Below, piece after piece: positions 24,233 through 36,330 of a DNA stretch of 64,000 bases. Source of the DNA: Carya illinoinensis. Its lineage: Eukaryota > Streptophyta > Magnoliopsida > Fagales > Juglandaceae. Both the position numbers and the translations under genes were made by a program. Location of the stretch: the NCBI RefSeq assembly GCF_018687715.1, contig NC_056754.1:11007501-11071500 (forward strand). Direction: 5' to 3'. The notes under the pieces are model-generated. The model was given only the letters and a program-made list of their open reading frames with translations, had not been told where the DNA came from and ran no database searches. How positions within the stretch are numbered: position 1 is the stretch's first letter; each line of letters starts with the position of its first letter.

Positions 24233-24475
24233 GAATGATACAAGTATTTCCTCTCATTTTGTCCACTCATTTTGTTTTTGAACTTAGTTTTTACTTACTA
24301 ATTAAAGAAGTGACTAATGGTGTATTAGTATTTTTTTTTTATTTTTAAAAAATATTTAGACATGTTTAAAAAATGTTTAAAACAAAAAGGCAAAAAAAAA
24401 AAAAAAGTGCAATTTGCACTAGGGGCACACCAAGTGAGCAAATTGAGGGAACATAATAGCATTGCCCATCTGTAT
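24228..24475 (-). mobile_element. MITE beside the PAR1 copy 2 TATA box
   Basis: Read on the minus strand this begins gggcaatgctattatgttcc, continues cacttggtgtgcccctag and tgcaaattgcac, passes a T tract, and ends near gaggaaatacttgtatcatt. These blocks correspond to gggtagtgctactatgcc, cacttcatgtgcctcttag and the right end of the amplified element at 18050-18720. It is a diverged single copy of that family. Confidence 0.6.
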
Positions 24476-24492
24476 ATACCTTGTTCTAGATT

Positions 24493-25421
24493 CAGTGACG
24501 CAACTAGCAATTTTTCCTAAGGGGGCCAACTTTTCTATCACACGAGATGTTTATGTAAAATGAAAAAAATATTACAAAATATCATAGAGCTATATGAAAT
24601 TAAATATTGATAATTTGACAAATAACGTAGAAATAAAACTTTAAAAAAACAACTTAATGTTTGTTTTAGATTTTTTACGATAATATTTCATAAAATAATA
24701 TTCATCCATTATTATTTTTGTAAATATGAAATATTTAGAAATTGTTTTCTTCATATAAACTATCAAGTGATCTTTTGAAATGTCATCTTTCATTCAAATA
24801 TTTAAGCTAGTTTCTCAAATTTTATATAAAATCTATCTATTTTAGTGTCATATTAAGTATAGAATACTACAACTAAGACCTTAAATAAAGTTTTCCTTGC
24901 TCAATGAAGTTTAGAAGATAAATCATCTGTACTATTTTTCATATAAATCCTCAATCTTAAATGGTTTTTCCGGTATTTTCATTTTAGATTTTTAATATTG
25001 TATAATAAAAAACTTTGGAGTCAATATTACTAATTTATTATTTCCCAAAATCTTAGTTTTAATTTAATTTTAGTGTAGCTACATCCTTGAAAATAGATAA
25101 TATATAGAAATTATACAAAATAAAGAAATTATAGGAAAAAATCAGAGTGAGACATTTCTATGTATTTGAAAATTTTACAAAATTTTAGAAAGCATATGAG
25201 AAGAAAGAAATTAGAATTTTTTTTGTTTGGGGGGGGGGGGGGGGGATTTCTATATATTACAAAATTTTAGAAAGCATATGAGAAGAAAGAAATTAGAATT
25301 TTTTTTTGTTTGGGGGGGGGGGGGGGTTTCTATATAAATGAAATTATGAGTAAAATTTAGGGGTTATTTTAAATTTTGAAAACATTTTGGGCCCCTCAAG
25401 CCATATGTAGTTCCACCACTG
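24493..25421. mobile_element. hAT-like non-autonomous element with 8-bp target duplication
   Basis: Terminal inverted repeats are cagtgacgcaacta on the left and, reverse-complemented, cagtggtggaacta on the right. Flanks are tctagatt (24485-24492) and tctagact (25422-25429), an 8-bp target duplication with one mismatch, as expected for hAT. The 929-bp interior is AT-rich without a transposase. Inside is a tandem duplication of about 80 bp (about 25177-25335), each copy ending in a G run (25229-25245 and 25312-25326). Confidence 0.75.
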
Positions 25422-25431
25422 TCTAGACTTA

Positions 25432-25734
25432 GGTCCCGTTTGATTGTTGAAATGTACTGAAATTAACTCAGTTCAGTCTAATTTTAAATTGAGTTCAATA
25501 TCCAAACATATAACTCTCAAATCACTAAACTCATCTCAATTCAAAACTTTCTTACATGTAAGACCCACAACCTTTTTTCAATTTTCCGTAAATAAATCTA
25601 AACTCATCTTAATATCCAAATACATATAAACTCATTTTAGGTAGTCTCTATAAAAATTAATTCATCATCTCAACTCACTACTATTTATAAAGAACTCAAC
25701 TCATTTTAGCTCAGCCCAACATCCAAATACAGTC
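25432..25734. mobile_element. Tourist-like MITE with TTA target duplication
   Basis: It starts ggtcccgtttgattgttgaa and, reverse-complemented from its end, gactgtatttggatgttggg; these imperfect inverted ends share tttg-atgttg. TTA flanks both sides (25429-25431 and 25735-25737), fitting PIF/Harbinger MITEs. It abuts the hAT-like element's target duplication. No protein encoded. Confidence 0.6.
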
Positions 25735-25742
25735 TTAGTGAA

Positions 25743-25940
25743 TTAGAATATCTCCATTAGTGGAAGGGTGGATTTTTTTACTTTTTAAAGATTTAGTGAA
25801 GAATATCTCCATTAGTGGAAGGGTGGATGGCATGGATATATATTGCTGAATGTCTCCGAATATCTTCATTATTTGAAGGGTGGATTGGTTAGAGACTTGG
25901 TGGAGATTAATATCTCCATGAGTGGAAGGGTGGATGGCAT
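25743..25940. repeat. Minisatellite, four units of about 55 bp
   Basis: The core aatatctccattagtggaag followed by ggtggat appears four times with substitutions, near 25746, 25801, 25857 and 25909. It lies exactly where unit B resumes its match to unit A. No coding potential. Confidence 0.85.
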
Positions 25941-26766
25941 GGAATTTCAAAGTTAAGAAAATTAAATATTAAAGCCATCATGAACATTACTCTAGATATT
26001 GATGTCTCTGTGCGACCACTCGGACGGCCGTGCTTGAATGGTAATTCTCCCATTAACCCCGGCCCCCTTCCTCTCTCTTCCCCCAGAATAAATCAATTAC
26101 TAGTCAATGACTGCCACTATAATGGCGGATATAACTTGTATGGGTGTATGCACCATGCCATGGCCCATGATCATAATTTTTTTTTTCTTTTTTTTCCATT
26201 GATACTTAATATTTATTTGGTCGTATTGAAGGTTTTTGTGAAATACACAGTAATAAAAACAGAAGGTTCCCCAAATCGAGTCTAGAGTATATATGCGAAA
26301 TTTTGTTGATCTTTTCTGCATCACAGTAACGCACATGCATGAGAATAAAAATTAAGAACAAGCTCGTTTGGTTATAAGTTAAGATGATCATGTTTTGTAA
26401 AAATATTAATAAAATATTATTATAAAATATTTTTTAATATTAATTTTATTTTTTAATTTAAAAAGATTAAATTGTTTATTTTATTTTATGTGAAAATTTA
26501 AAATTTTTTTAATAATAATTATATAAGATGAGAAAAAATTAGATAGTTTAATTTTGTGTACAAACCATCCCTTAATTAAGCTATGCCTGCCTGCCTTGGC
26601 TCTTCTTCTTTTTTCTCATCCGTGGAAGAGCTTCCCAGCTAGCTACGAACCTGTTTGGACTACGTACTGTTTAGTCTAGTTCTTGCTTTTAGTTTCTAGC
26701 TTCTTTTTATAAGAAAAACTTTAATTTTTATTTAGTTTGATATTCACAAGTTGTAATTACTGTATT
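25940..26766. repeat. Segmental duplication unit B, promoter-side flank
   Basis: Counterpart of 16480-17083, broken by a MITE at 26359-26571 and ending at the CACTA insertion (26767). It resumes at 53310 and again near 63130. The match shows that the PAR1 gene and at least 1.5 kb of its upstream DNA were duplicated together. Confidence 0.85.
26359..26571. mobile_element. MITE present in unit B, absent from unit A
   Basis: Unit A reads aaaattaagaa directly into ttaattaagctatgcc. Unit B has 213 bp between them, starting caagctcgtttggttataag and ending gtgtacaaaccatccc. The AT core and cgtttgg / ccaaac-like ends match the remnants at 3402-3665 and 5235-5455. No duplicated target is obvious. Confidence 0.75.
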
Positions 26767-26939
26767 CACTACAATAAAAATGGAATTTAGTGACAAAAAA
26801 AACTGTCACAAAAAATGATTAAAACGTCACGAAATATATGTGATGACGATTGACTATAACCGTCACTTAATGTGCATCACAGAATACAATTAGTGGCAGT
26901 TTACTGTATAATCGTCACTAAAAGCATTTTTAGTGGTGG

Positions 26940-27430
26940 TTGGTGGTGTGCCGTTTGATATAACGTTTGAACATTTCCTTTTTATATGACAGTTGAAATC
27001 TATCACAGAATATGAGGATTGAAATCTGTCACAGAATGTCACGTTCGAATGTAAAATTTAACGTTTGAACGTAAACCAAACTAATTGACATTTGAATGAT
27101 AGAATGTAACGTTCATTGATTATAGTTTAAACGTATCATATTTACGTTTGAACGTTTTTACATCCCAACGTTACGTTCGAATTTAGATTCCAACGTAAAT
27201 GGACCAATGTCTGAACGTACATATCATAATGTTCGGACATTAATTTGAATGTTAACAAAGTAGCGTTTGAACACAAGAACTACGTTCGGAGGTTTGGAAC
27301 GTTAAACGTTTAAACATTCGAACGTAATGTTCATTTGACGGTGAGAACATTCAAACGTTTTGTTATAATTTTGTATAATTACGTTTGAACGTGAGTTAGA
27401 ATGTAAAATACTGTTCGAACATATTTTATT
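26940..27430. repeat. CACTA left subterminal repeats
   Basis: Many short copies of variants of acgttcgaacgt, acgtttgaacgt and acattcgaac in both orientations, packed within 700 bp of the terminus. In characterised CACTA elements, such subterminal repeats bind the TNPA-type protein. The same motif fills 50040-51480 and 53050-53170 at the other end. Confidence 0.8.
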
Positions 27431-27589
27431 TACATTCGAATATACATATCAGAAATATTAACTCATCCAATTAAAAAACATACCAACTATACCAAGTGCA
27501 TCATATTACATAATATATTTCACAACCAACAATGTTTGCAACTGTTTCCAAATTATATATTAAAAATATATTACACTAATAAAATTCAT

Positions 27590-29270
27590 TTCTTTTTCTT
27601 TCATCTTCCACCACAATTCTGTTGCAATGACATGACACGCTCCATTTGCAGTATCATCTCCCGCTGCAAACGAGTTCTGCAAATTCTTTCCTCCTGGTCT
27701 CTTTATTGATCCAACAAACGTGTCTCTAAATGAGATTGTCGCTCTAAGAGGGATTCTAACTTTTACTGTCTGGACCTTATATACTCATTCCTGTGTCATA
27801 CAGCTTCTAAATTTTTGATAAGATTATTAATTTGTGAAGTCGATGAGGTTGAGGAGAATGACTCGAAATGCTTGGAAGATCGTCCCAAACCTCTTGTTAT
27901 ACTAGAGTTGGGCCCGATCACTTACGTGAAAAATGTCTATGTCACTAGGAGAGGTTTTCCCGGAAGCTGACTGCATCTCCATCATTTTTTCCTGCAATTT
28001 GAAATATTAAAACACACAATAAGTAACGTATTAAAAGAAATACAAATAAAAAATAAATTATTCATATGTTGGATAATTTATTTAACAAAAAGAACACATC
28101 TTACATAATTATCTGCAGCGGTAGGATCCATTCACTCGCTATGCTCATTAGTGTGAGCAGCAGCTTAAACATGAACGAGGGAAAAGTTTTCAGAATCATC
28201 ACGTTTCTAACAAAAATTAATTACCATTTTAAAAAGATAGTGTTAGTACTTATATAAAAAAATAGTTAGAAAATAAATGAATTATATAGTTTATTAATTA
28301 CCATTTTTTCAGTATGACGATAGAATAATATTGAACTAGCACAACGGTGGATAGTCAGAGTGGATCTATTATGTGCATTTGTAGAACTTAAGTGTTACAA
28401 AATTAATTAAGAATGTTAATTGTAATATATATATATATATATATATATAATATAATATAAACAACAAATATAAATGCAAATAATTAAAGGAAATAAATCT
28501 AGAATACCTGATATTCTGGAGATGCGAAAAGATCACAACACTTTCTCTAATCGTCTAACTTCATCTGCAGGAAAGGGGACTGCGCAGCCTCTTCAAATAT
28601 CTCAAATTTCTTGAAGTGGTCGTGACATCATCCCTTGTGACGTCGGAATAGTATAGCCATTAACTCATTCACAGTTCTCAAATCCTCGCTATGGCCAAAG
28701 TTGAAGTCGAATTCATCTTAATTATAAATTAATTATGTCTAAAATATGATATACTAATTTAGGTGAAAAAAATGAACTCTCAAAGTAAACTCACCAGCAC
28801 ACAACTCCAAATGTGCTCCTTAATCTCATTCAGAACATCTCACCAGGAGCGCATATAAAATGGAGCATAAATTCAAACTACTGTGCCAATATAGGAGGAA
28901 AGCATTGCTGCACTATCACCCACTCCTCCAATGAAATTATCAGGAATGGTGACCTTCACTTTTCAGTACCTTGGTTTTTTCTCAACTGAGATGCCGCATG
29001 TATAGCCACGATCATGACGAGTGGATGCATCAACTAATAGATAATAGTATAATTTTTATTGTTATATAGTTATTGAGACAAACGTATTAATTATATAATT
29101 AATTATCAATGGAATTTCCTTATTGGTAGGTGTCGATTGTGCATCGTTTTCTATAGTGTTATTAATTTTATCTTTAGAAACGGATTCCTCAAGTGAGGAG
29201 TCCTCAATGGGTTCGAGACTTGGACTTGGTGGAGGAGGCACATTTCTTTTTTGTCATTTTGGCAGCATCC
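27590..29270 (-). pseudogene. CACTA TNPA-like (Transposase_24-type) gene, decayed
   Basis: Minus-strand fragments in order: RGYTCGISVEKKPRY, KVKVTIPDNFIGGVGDSAAM and YIGTVV-IYAPFYMRSW-DV (about 29025-28800), DEFDFNFGHSEDLRTVNELM with CHDHFKKFEIFEEAAQSPFL and CCDLFASPEYQ (about 28720-28508), and a coiled-coil end EERICRTRLQREMILQMERV (about 27700-27610). This fits the plant PF03004-type second product of CACTA elements, which binds subterminal repeats. In-frame stops sit where a Trp or Arg codon would fit by a single transition. Introns probably separate the blocks; exon limits were not fixed. Confidence 0.65.
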
Positions 29271-29469
29271 TTGAAAATAATTAATTATATAAAAAAATTA
29301 ATTAGAAGAAATTAATTTTAGTATAAAATTCTATAGTCACCTATATGAATAAAGTTTTCAGTACTTTTAGTCTTCATCTTTAGATGTATTTTCCGTGCTT
29401 GTTTCAGAATCTCCCTTTATAATATTTTCGTCATCATCATCAACCTCTTCTTCATCCTCGTTATCCACT

Positions 29470-29484
29470 CCCCCCCCCCCCCCC
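29470..29484. repeat. Poly-C tract in the TNP2 acidic tail
   Basis: Fifteen C in a row on the plus strand (G on the coding strand) within codons for an acidic Glu/Asp-rich tail. This is probably an expanded slippage site. Confidence 0.85.
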
Positions 29485-31364
29485 GGAATTCTTCTTCGTC
29501 TTCTTCTTTTGACTCTTATTCTTCTTCCTCACTTTCTTGAATTGAATGATCATTTAATACGGACGGGTTGAGATGAACAGGTGGGACATCATCTCTATAC
29601 AAGGGGAGCAACTCGAGTACATCGAGGTCAACAAGTTAATATCCTCTCCATATTCCTGGTAGGCCTCTACAATCGGAGTGTCATCTTCATCTCTACTATT
29701 TTCGTAATCTGCACTCGTTCCTGCTTTATATATATTTCGGGAGACAAATTTTTGTATGACTTGCCAAGTTATTTCTCTACTATCTTCATCAGCGCTTTTC
29801 ATTGGATCAATTAAGTAATAGATTTGAGTAGCTTGACAAGCCAATATGAATGGATCATCTTCGTACAATTTAAATGCAGTATTGACACTCGTAAAGTGAT
29901 TATCCATATATATCGAAACCCGACCACCGCTTACATCCCACAAATCACATTTAAAAACATATATTATACACCCACCCAAATATTTCAATCCGATAATATC
30001 ATGAATGATATCATAATAATCAATATCATCTATTCCATGACTCCCATTGACCAATACACCACAGTTTTGAGTCTTTTTATTATGTTCACGGTCTAGAGTA
30101 TGAAATCTATAATCTCAAATCGTGCATTCAGTGTATCGAAGTACTGTATTTCAGGGATCACGAGCCAATGCATACACTTTAGGGGTGACTGGTTCGAGAT
30201 CACGAGCACGTTGTTCCAAAATCTAACAATTGAAATAATGTATATTTATTAAATATTACCTTGAGTTAAAACTTTCAAAATCTAACATATTAATAGAGTT
30301 TAGTTCATACACGTTGTTCAAACCATTCAGGAAATTCTTCCTTGTGTTTTGCCTCTATATTCTCTAAACCTTTCGTCTTAAGTTTGTCTATGTGCTCACT
30401 GTATATAAGTGAAAAATCATATTATTTTTTAGAACAAAAGTTATAGTTAAACTTTTGAAACTAGAATTATTCGAACCTTTTACAACGACGTACCTGAGAT
30501 AGTGATCAATCTCCCAGAAATTATCTAGCACGTACCATCAAACTTTACCCAACTCTATATCAATTAAATCGTAACTCATTTATGTACCTAAGGGTCGTAC
30601 ATTCTGAGAAATCATGGATAGCTCACGAGGAGGAGGAGTAGCAAGATTAACATTTCACTCTTGAAGATTAAATCATGTCTCAACACCACAAAAACATAGA
30701 GAGCAAAATGTTAACCACTCATCGTGTATATAGGTCTTTGTTATTGAACCCTCAGCTCTGGCTTTATTCCTAATAGTGCGCTTTAGTCGACCCAAATATT
30801 TTTCAACTGGATATGTGATGCCCCCAAATTCTGTTTAGGATCGGACGGACATTTGAAGCGTTGAGACATGCAACACAAGGTTACCTACCCCCGTCCATGA
30901 CATATAAGATGCAATGTTCCTAACATGCATCTAACATTATGCAATATTCGCAGCGGATAAATTTTTTTTTTTAGCAATACTATGCACCAAACTGAAAATA
31001 TCCCAAATGCTTAAAACATACTTCATACATAAAGACCCATTGAACAACTAAGATTACAAAACTAGTTCAACATGGCTATGATCCAAAAAAGTACTGGAGA
31101 TACAACTCCATAGTACAAGTAGTAATTTAAGTTAACTACTATATTAACATTGACATCGCACCGTCGCTCAGTCAACTGTGTCTAGTTAGTCAGCTTCTGA
31201 TTTTCGTTCAGGCCCTGTAACAAGATCCCCCATTCGGGGGGAATGGTAGTTGGGACTATCACAGTGAGATTTGATTACAAATCTCAGTAAGTTGACAAAA
31301 AACCTCCACACAGGCTAATGATGCATGCAAGACAATAAAAGTATGAATGCATAATTAAATTCAT

Positions 31365-32075
31365 AAGTAATTAAAGCATAACTTGCCGTACAATATAGCA
31401 TAACTGACATAACTTAAATTGAAACGTGAACTGAATTTGACTTGACATGAACTTGATCTGAAACTTGACTTAACATGAACTTGCTCTGAAACTTAACTTA
31501 ACATGAATGTAATCTGAAACTTATTCTTAAACTGTTTAAATACATACTCCACAGTTGTCGTGGCCCCATGTATTTTACGTTTCACAATTGTTGTATCTCA
31601 TGTAGTATATGCATCACAATTATTGTGACCCCATGCTTCATGTGCCTGAAACTTATTCTTTAACTGTTTAAATATATACTCTACAGTTGTTGTGGCCCCA
31701 TGTATTCTACGTGTCACAATTGCTGTGTCTCACGTAGTGTATGCGTCACAATTGTTGTGACCCCATACATAAGTAATCAAAGCATAACTTGACGTACAAC
31801 ATAGCATAACTGATATAACTTAAATTAAAACATGAACTGAACTTGATTTGACATGAACTTGAACATGAACATAACATGTACGTGAACATAACATGACATA
31901 ACATAAACTTGATCTGAAACTAATTCTTTAATTGCTTAAATACATACTTCACAGTTGTTGTGGTCCCATGTATTCTACGTGTCATAATTGATGTGTCTCA
32001 CGTAGTGTATGCGTCATAATTGCTGTGACCTCATACATAAGTAATTAAAACATAACTGAACTTGAACTGAATTTT
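31365..32075. repeat. Internal repeat blocks of the 3.5-kb solo LTR
   Basis: Three imperfect copies of a block containing acagttgt-gtggccccatgt, cacgtagtgtatgcgtca and cataattgctgtgacc-like sequence (near 31550-31650, 31680-31770 and 31950-32035). They are joined by repeated aacttaacatgaacttgatctgaaact-like pieces. No coding potential. Confidence 0.75.
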
Positions 32076-33725
32076 GACAATAAAAATGATTTTGCCAAAA
32101 GTACCTCACATGAATTACAACAGAAGATGCTCAAAAAATCATAATGATTTCATCATGAGTATTCTAGACATAACAAAATTGAACGTAACTTGAAAGACAT
32201 GACGTACTTGAGATATAAACATTTCGTAATATGACATAACATTAATAGACAATATATTTAACATGACATACTTGCAACAGTGAATATTATATGACTTGAC
32301 ATACATGTAATAGATGACATATTTAACATGATGTACTTGCAATGTATAGTAATAAATGACAGAATATCTTATGTAACAGATAAAAACTCATGACAGAATA
32401 AATTCTGTGTATCAGACAAATATGTGATAACTTGGTATGGCATGTCATATAAGATAACATACATACATATACTGTAGTTCTTTTACTCAGCACACATACA
32501 CAATAAACTGCTAGTAAGTTAAAAGCTAACTTACTTCGATCTCCGCATTTCTTATGAAAGCTCAAGCGCGATCACGAGAAACTGTAATTAGTGATTTTAA
32601 AATTTAGAACTAAATCAATAATAATTTAAAATATGGAAAAATACTAACTTAAAAATAAAATTTCCATTTTACCCTCTACATGTGAAAAAATGATCATTTT
32701 ACCCCTAACTTAAGGGTTTTGCATGCTAACTCCAAAAGTTATAAAAATTTACATACCTCATGTAAATTTTATCCTAAACTTAAATATAAATTTAGAAAAA
32801 TTTAAAACTAATTATAACTATTAAAATTCTTTAGGGCCGAAATTCCCATATGCTATTTCCATTTATTTTTGTTTCTAACTTGTTTTGATTAACCTTTTGA
32901 TTTATGACTTATAAGATGTAATCTTCAAACCAAACCGTCACATAATTTAAAAATATGTCATAAAACATATATAAGCTTCTAATTCAAGATCACATGATTA
33001 AACTATAACCAAAATATAAATTGAGCCAAGAATATTCACACTTTGGCCTATCCGAACATCTCTTTGCATAATATTTCATATCTTTGAAACTAACATTAAA
33101 TATCTTCAAAATAATATTCTAATATGTATATAAGAGGCTTAGGATCCTCCAATAAAATTATCAAAGACATTGGAATAGGTTTAAACCTCCAAAGATTTAA
33201 ACTTTCTCAAAACAGAAATTGTTTTTCCTCTTCCAGTTTTTAAGTTTCTAGATCTAAGAAAATATTTCATCAAAACCTTTAATCATGCAACAAATCTTAA
33301 ACCAATAATCATATACACATGTTAACAATACTCCATAAAAATTTCGGACCAAGATCTATCCATTAGCTTGGTCAAAAACTCCAAAATACAACATATTCTC
33401 CAATTTATCTCCTAGAATGACCTTTCTAGAGTTTAAACAATATTTTATTGATCAAATGATCTTAAAATGGAACAAATAAAATATCCACGTAAACTAAACT
33501 AAAAAAGGAACAACTTTTATGAAGGAGACTTTATGATAAAACACTTACAAAAACTTTAAAATGGGCGTGCAAAAGAACACCTAAAAGCTGTCCAAGAGAG
33601 TGCTTGGTGTTCATTCAATAAAAGGTGTAAAGGAAGATGATTTCATGGGGAGTGGGCTGGAGATATATATGCACAAGATATGGAAGAGGATGAGGCTGAA
33701 GTGAGGGTTGAGTGTTGGCCTTTCT

Positions 33726-33890
33726 TACCCAATAATATCCACAAAAATCAGCTCAAGATATTTTTACCTAATAATATCCACAAAAATCAGCTCAAGATAT
33801 TTTTACTCAATAATATCCACAAAAATCAGTTCAACATATTTTTATCCAATAATATCGACAAAAATCAGTTCAAGATATTTTCTAAAGGTG
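33726..33890. repeat. Four-copy 40-bp minisatellite in the solo LTR
   Basis: Units of about 40 bp built on aataatatccacaaaaatca and gctcaagatattttta occur four times in tandem with few changes. The open frames across it arise from the repeat and are not a gene. Confidence 0.9.
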
Positions 33891-35279
33891 GAGTATAGAC
33901 TTGGAAGAGTGAGGTGGCTAAGATCTTTCCATGTGTCTAATTAAAAATTTTCTAACTTAATTTGGACATTCCACACTGTGATTTTGAAACTACAGTGACA
34001 ATCATTTATTAATAATTAGCCCCAAAGTGACCCTAAAAATAAAATCACATTTTCAAACAGGCGTTTCATCCGAAAATATGAAAAAGAGTTATTGCGCCAT
34101 AAGATCTTAAATAATCCACCGAGTCTAATGGCACAAACCATAACACATTCTAAAGCTTCTAAATATCTCCAATAATTAAAAACATACTTTTGATACTATA
34201 GTGAGTGATAACATTAACTATGTGATTAGACTAAAACCTATATGATTAATAGATTCGTGAAAACTTATGGGATTTTTATGAGGTTCCTAAAGCCAATAGA
34301 AATTCCACAATTGAATTTCTAGCGGGTTGTTACAGGATACATCCAACAAAACTGCACTGGTCCACCCAATAGTACCTCCCAGGGTAAATGTATTGCTAAA
34401 TGGACCATAACATAAAAAAATGATGGTGGAAAGACCTGCTCGAATTTACATAGTATAGTAGCAATGTCTTCTTCCAGTTATAGTAGTATATCTCGATTTA
34501 CTACCCTAGCTCACAAATCCTTAAAAAACATACAGAGTTTGGTTATGGCGACACATACATTAGATGTCAACTTCCCACGAATTCCCACCGGTAATAAATT
34601 CTGCAAAAATACATGACAGTCGTGACTTTTCAGTCCACCAATTTTTCAGTCATCAGGGCTCGCGCATCTACTGATATTTGAAGTATAACCATCTGGTAAC
34701 TTCACGCCTTGCAACCATTTGCAGAAGTCCATCCTATCATCCCTTGTCATCGTAAAACATGCTTACGGCATGACCACCCTATCACATTCCACCCATAAAT
34801 GCAGATTATGTTTAATTCTCATTCTCTCAAGATATTTCCTTGTCTTGATCGTATTTTTCATCTTTTTATTAATGCTCATCAATGTACCCAGTATATTATC
34901 ACAAATATTCTTCTCTATGTACATTACATCTAAACTATGTCGTAACATGTAGGACGACCAATACGGCAAGTTAAAAAAAATACTACACTTTGTCCAATTC
35001 AATTTTGTTATGCCTCGTTTTCTCTTGTCTTTCCCTGACCTTTGCCAAAATTGTTCGCTCTAACATATGCCAGTTGTTCCAGCATCTCTTCCCCAAACAA
35101 CTCATTTGTCGCAATTCTATTCTATCTCTACGTGATTGAGCTGAAATATTGCATATTTTTATATATTTTGAACCAATATATTTTAATCCTTTCATTATAT
35201 TATTATTGGTTTTAGATGGAAAAATGATTAAGATGCATATATTCGAATTGTGATTTAAATTGATAAATAGCATGATTTT

Positions 35280-36330
35280 TGCTTAATATTATAACTTGTG
35301 ATTTAATTGGATAATGTTTATTTACACGCACAATATATTTTTAATATCTTATTATTTTATTTTTTTATTTCTAATTCTTATTTTTTTATATATTGGCTAA
35401 GAAATGAAAAGTATGCTGGGACATGGAGTTTGGTTTTAAAATGGAATTGCATGCCGCACATGAAATGATTTAATTTTGGAATGAACTTTGAACGAGGCGC
35501 ATGGAAACACATTTTATCATTTTAGGGGCATTCATTCATGCGGCAAAGAATATAAAAAGGATTTTTTTTTCTCTTGGGCAAGGGCACGCCACACGACCTG
35601 GGAGACTTTTGGTTTAGTTGAACTAATTTATTTGAGCGCTGCACAACTTTTATTTTCCGTTGGGACTTGAATGCACCGCAAGATTTCTTTTCTTTCAGTC
35701 AATTCAATTCAGCACCATATGCACATAATTTCACTGGAGCTGCGTATATTTTTTTCTCTGGGATTGAAGGCGCATCACATTAGCTGGGAGGAGATTATTG
35801 ATTGTTTTCTTTTCATTGAAAAACTGCAGAATTGTTAAAGAGCTCCTTGAGGAGTCAAAATACTGCTACCGTCCAGCTCCTCCACTGCTTTCAATTTCCA
35901 TTTCCGTTCATTTGGTTTGATCTTTTTATTCCCTAATTTTTATTTAATTTCAATTTGAAGTTTATGATGTATTCTTGATATTTTTTGATTAAAAGTTTGA
36001 GCATTTTATTTGATGTTTATTTTATTTTATGTCAGTTATTTTTCTTGTTTCTTTAAGTTTCTATTAAATATGCATTACAATTACATTTTAAATTGATTAA
36101 ATGTTAATTAGGATTTAAATAATTTCAGTTTATTATTTAATTTTTAGTTTAATTAAAATTGTTTAGCATATTTGAATCCTTAATTGTTAATTTCAATTTA
36201 TTAGTCTTTTACGTTCCATTTTGACACTAAAAAAATCTAAAAATATGAATCTAGTTTATAACTAGTGCCATTTTTTATTTTCGTTGTACTCTTCCATTCA
36301 TTGCACATACCACCACTTTTGTTTGTGAAA
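35280..36330. other. AT-rich block interrupting TNP2 similarity
   Basis: TNP2 similarity stops after the HRHYLPANHAWR region (about 36340) and resumes at about 35010. The roughly 1 kb between is non-coding, AT-rich and has no recognised domain. It may be an intron, a non-autonomous insertion, or both; no target duplication was identified. Confidence 0.5.

Larger units (their letters stand above)
30814..34334 (-). mobile_element. Solo LTR, 3.5 kb, Tekay-like, inside TNP2
   Basis: It starts tgtgatgccccc and ends gcgggttgttaca (minus-strand sense: TGTAACAACCCGC to GGGGGCATCACA). The 5-bp target duplication GGATA lies at 30809-30813 and 34335-34339. Removing it rejoins the TNP2 codons for WMYP and VEKYLGRLK. 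No gag, pol, PBS or second LTR is inside, so it is a single long LTR left by recombination. It carries its own internal repeats (31365-32075 and 33726-33890). Confidence 0.85.

Noticed and set aside
29581..30096. Plus-strand frames opposite the DUF4216 domain
   Set aside because: Antisense shadows of the TNP2 remnant.
33680..33944. Plus-strand frames with repeating NNIHKNQ-like units
   Set aside because: Produced by the 40-bp minisatellite inside the solo LTR, not by a gene.
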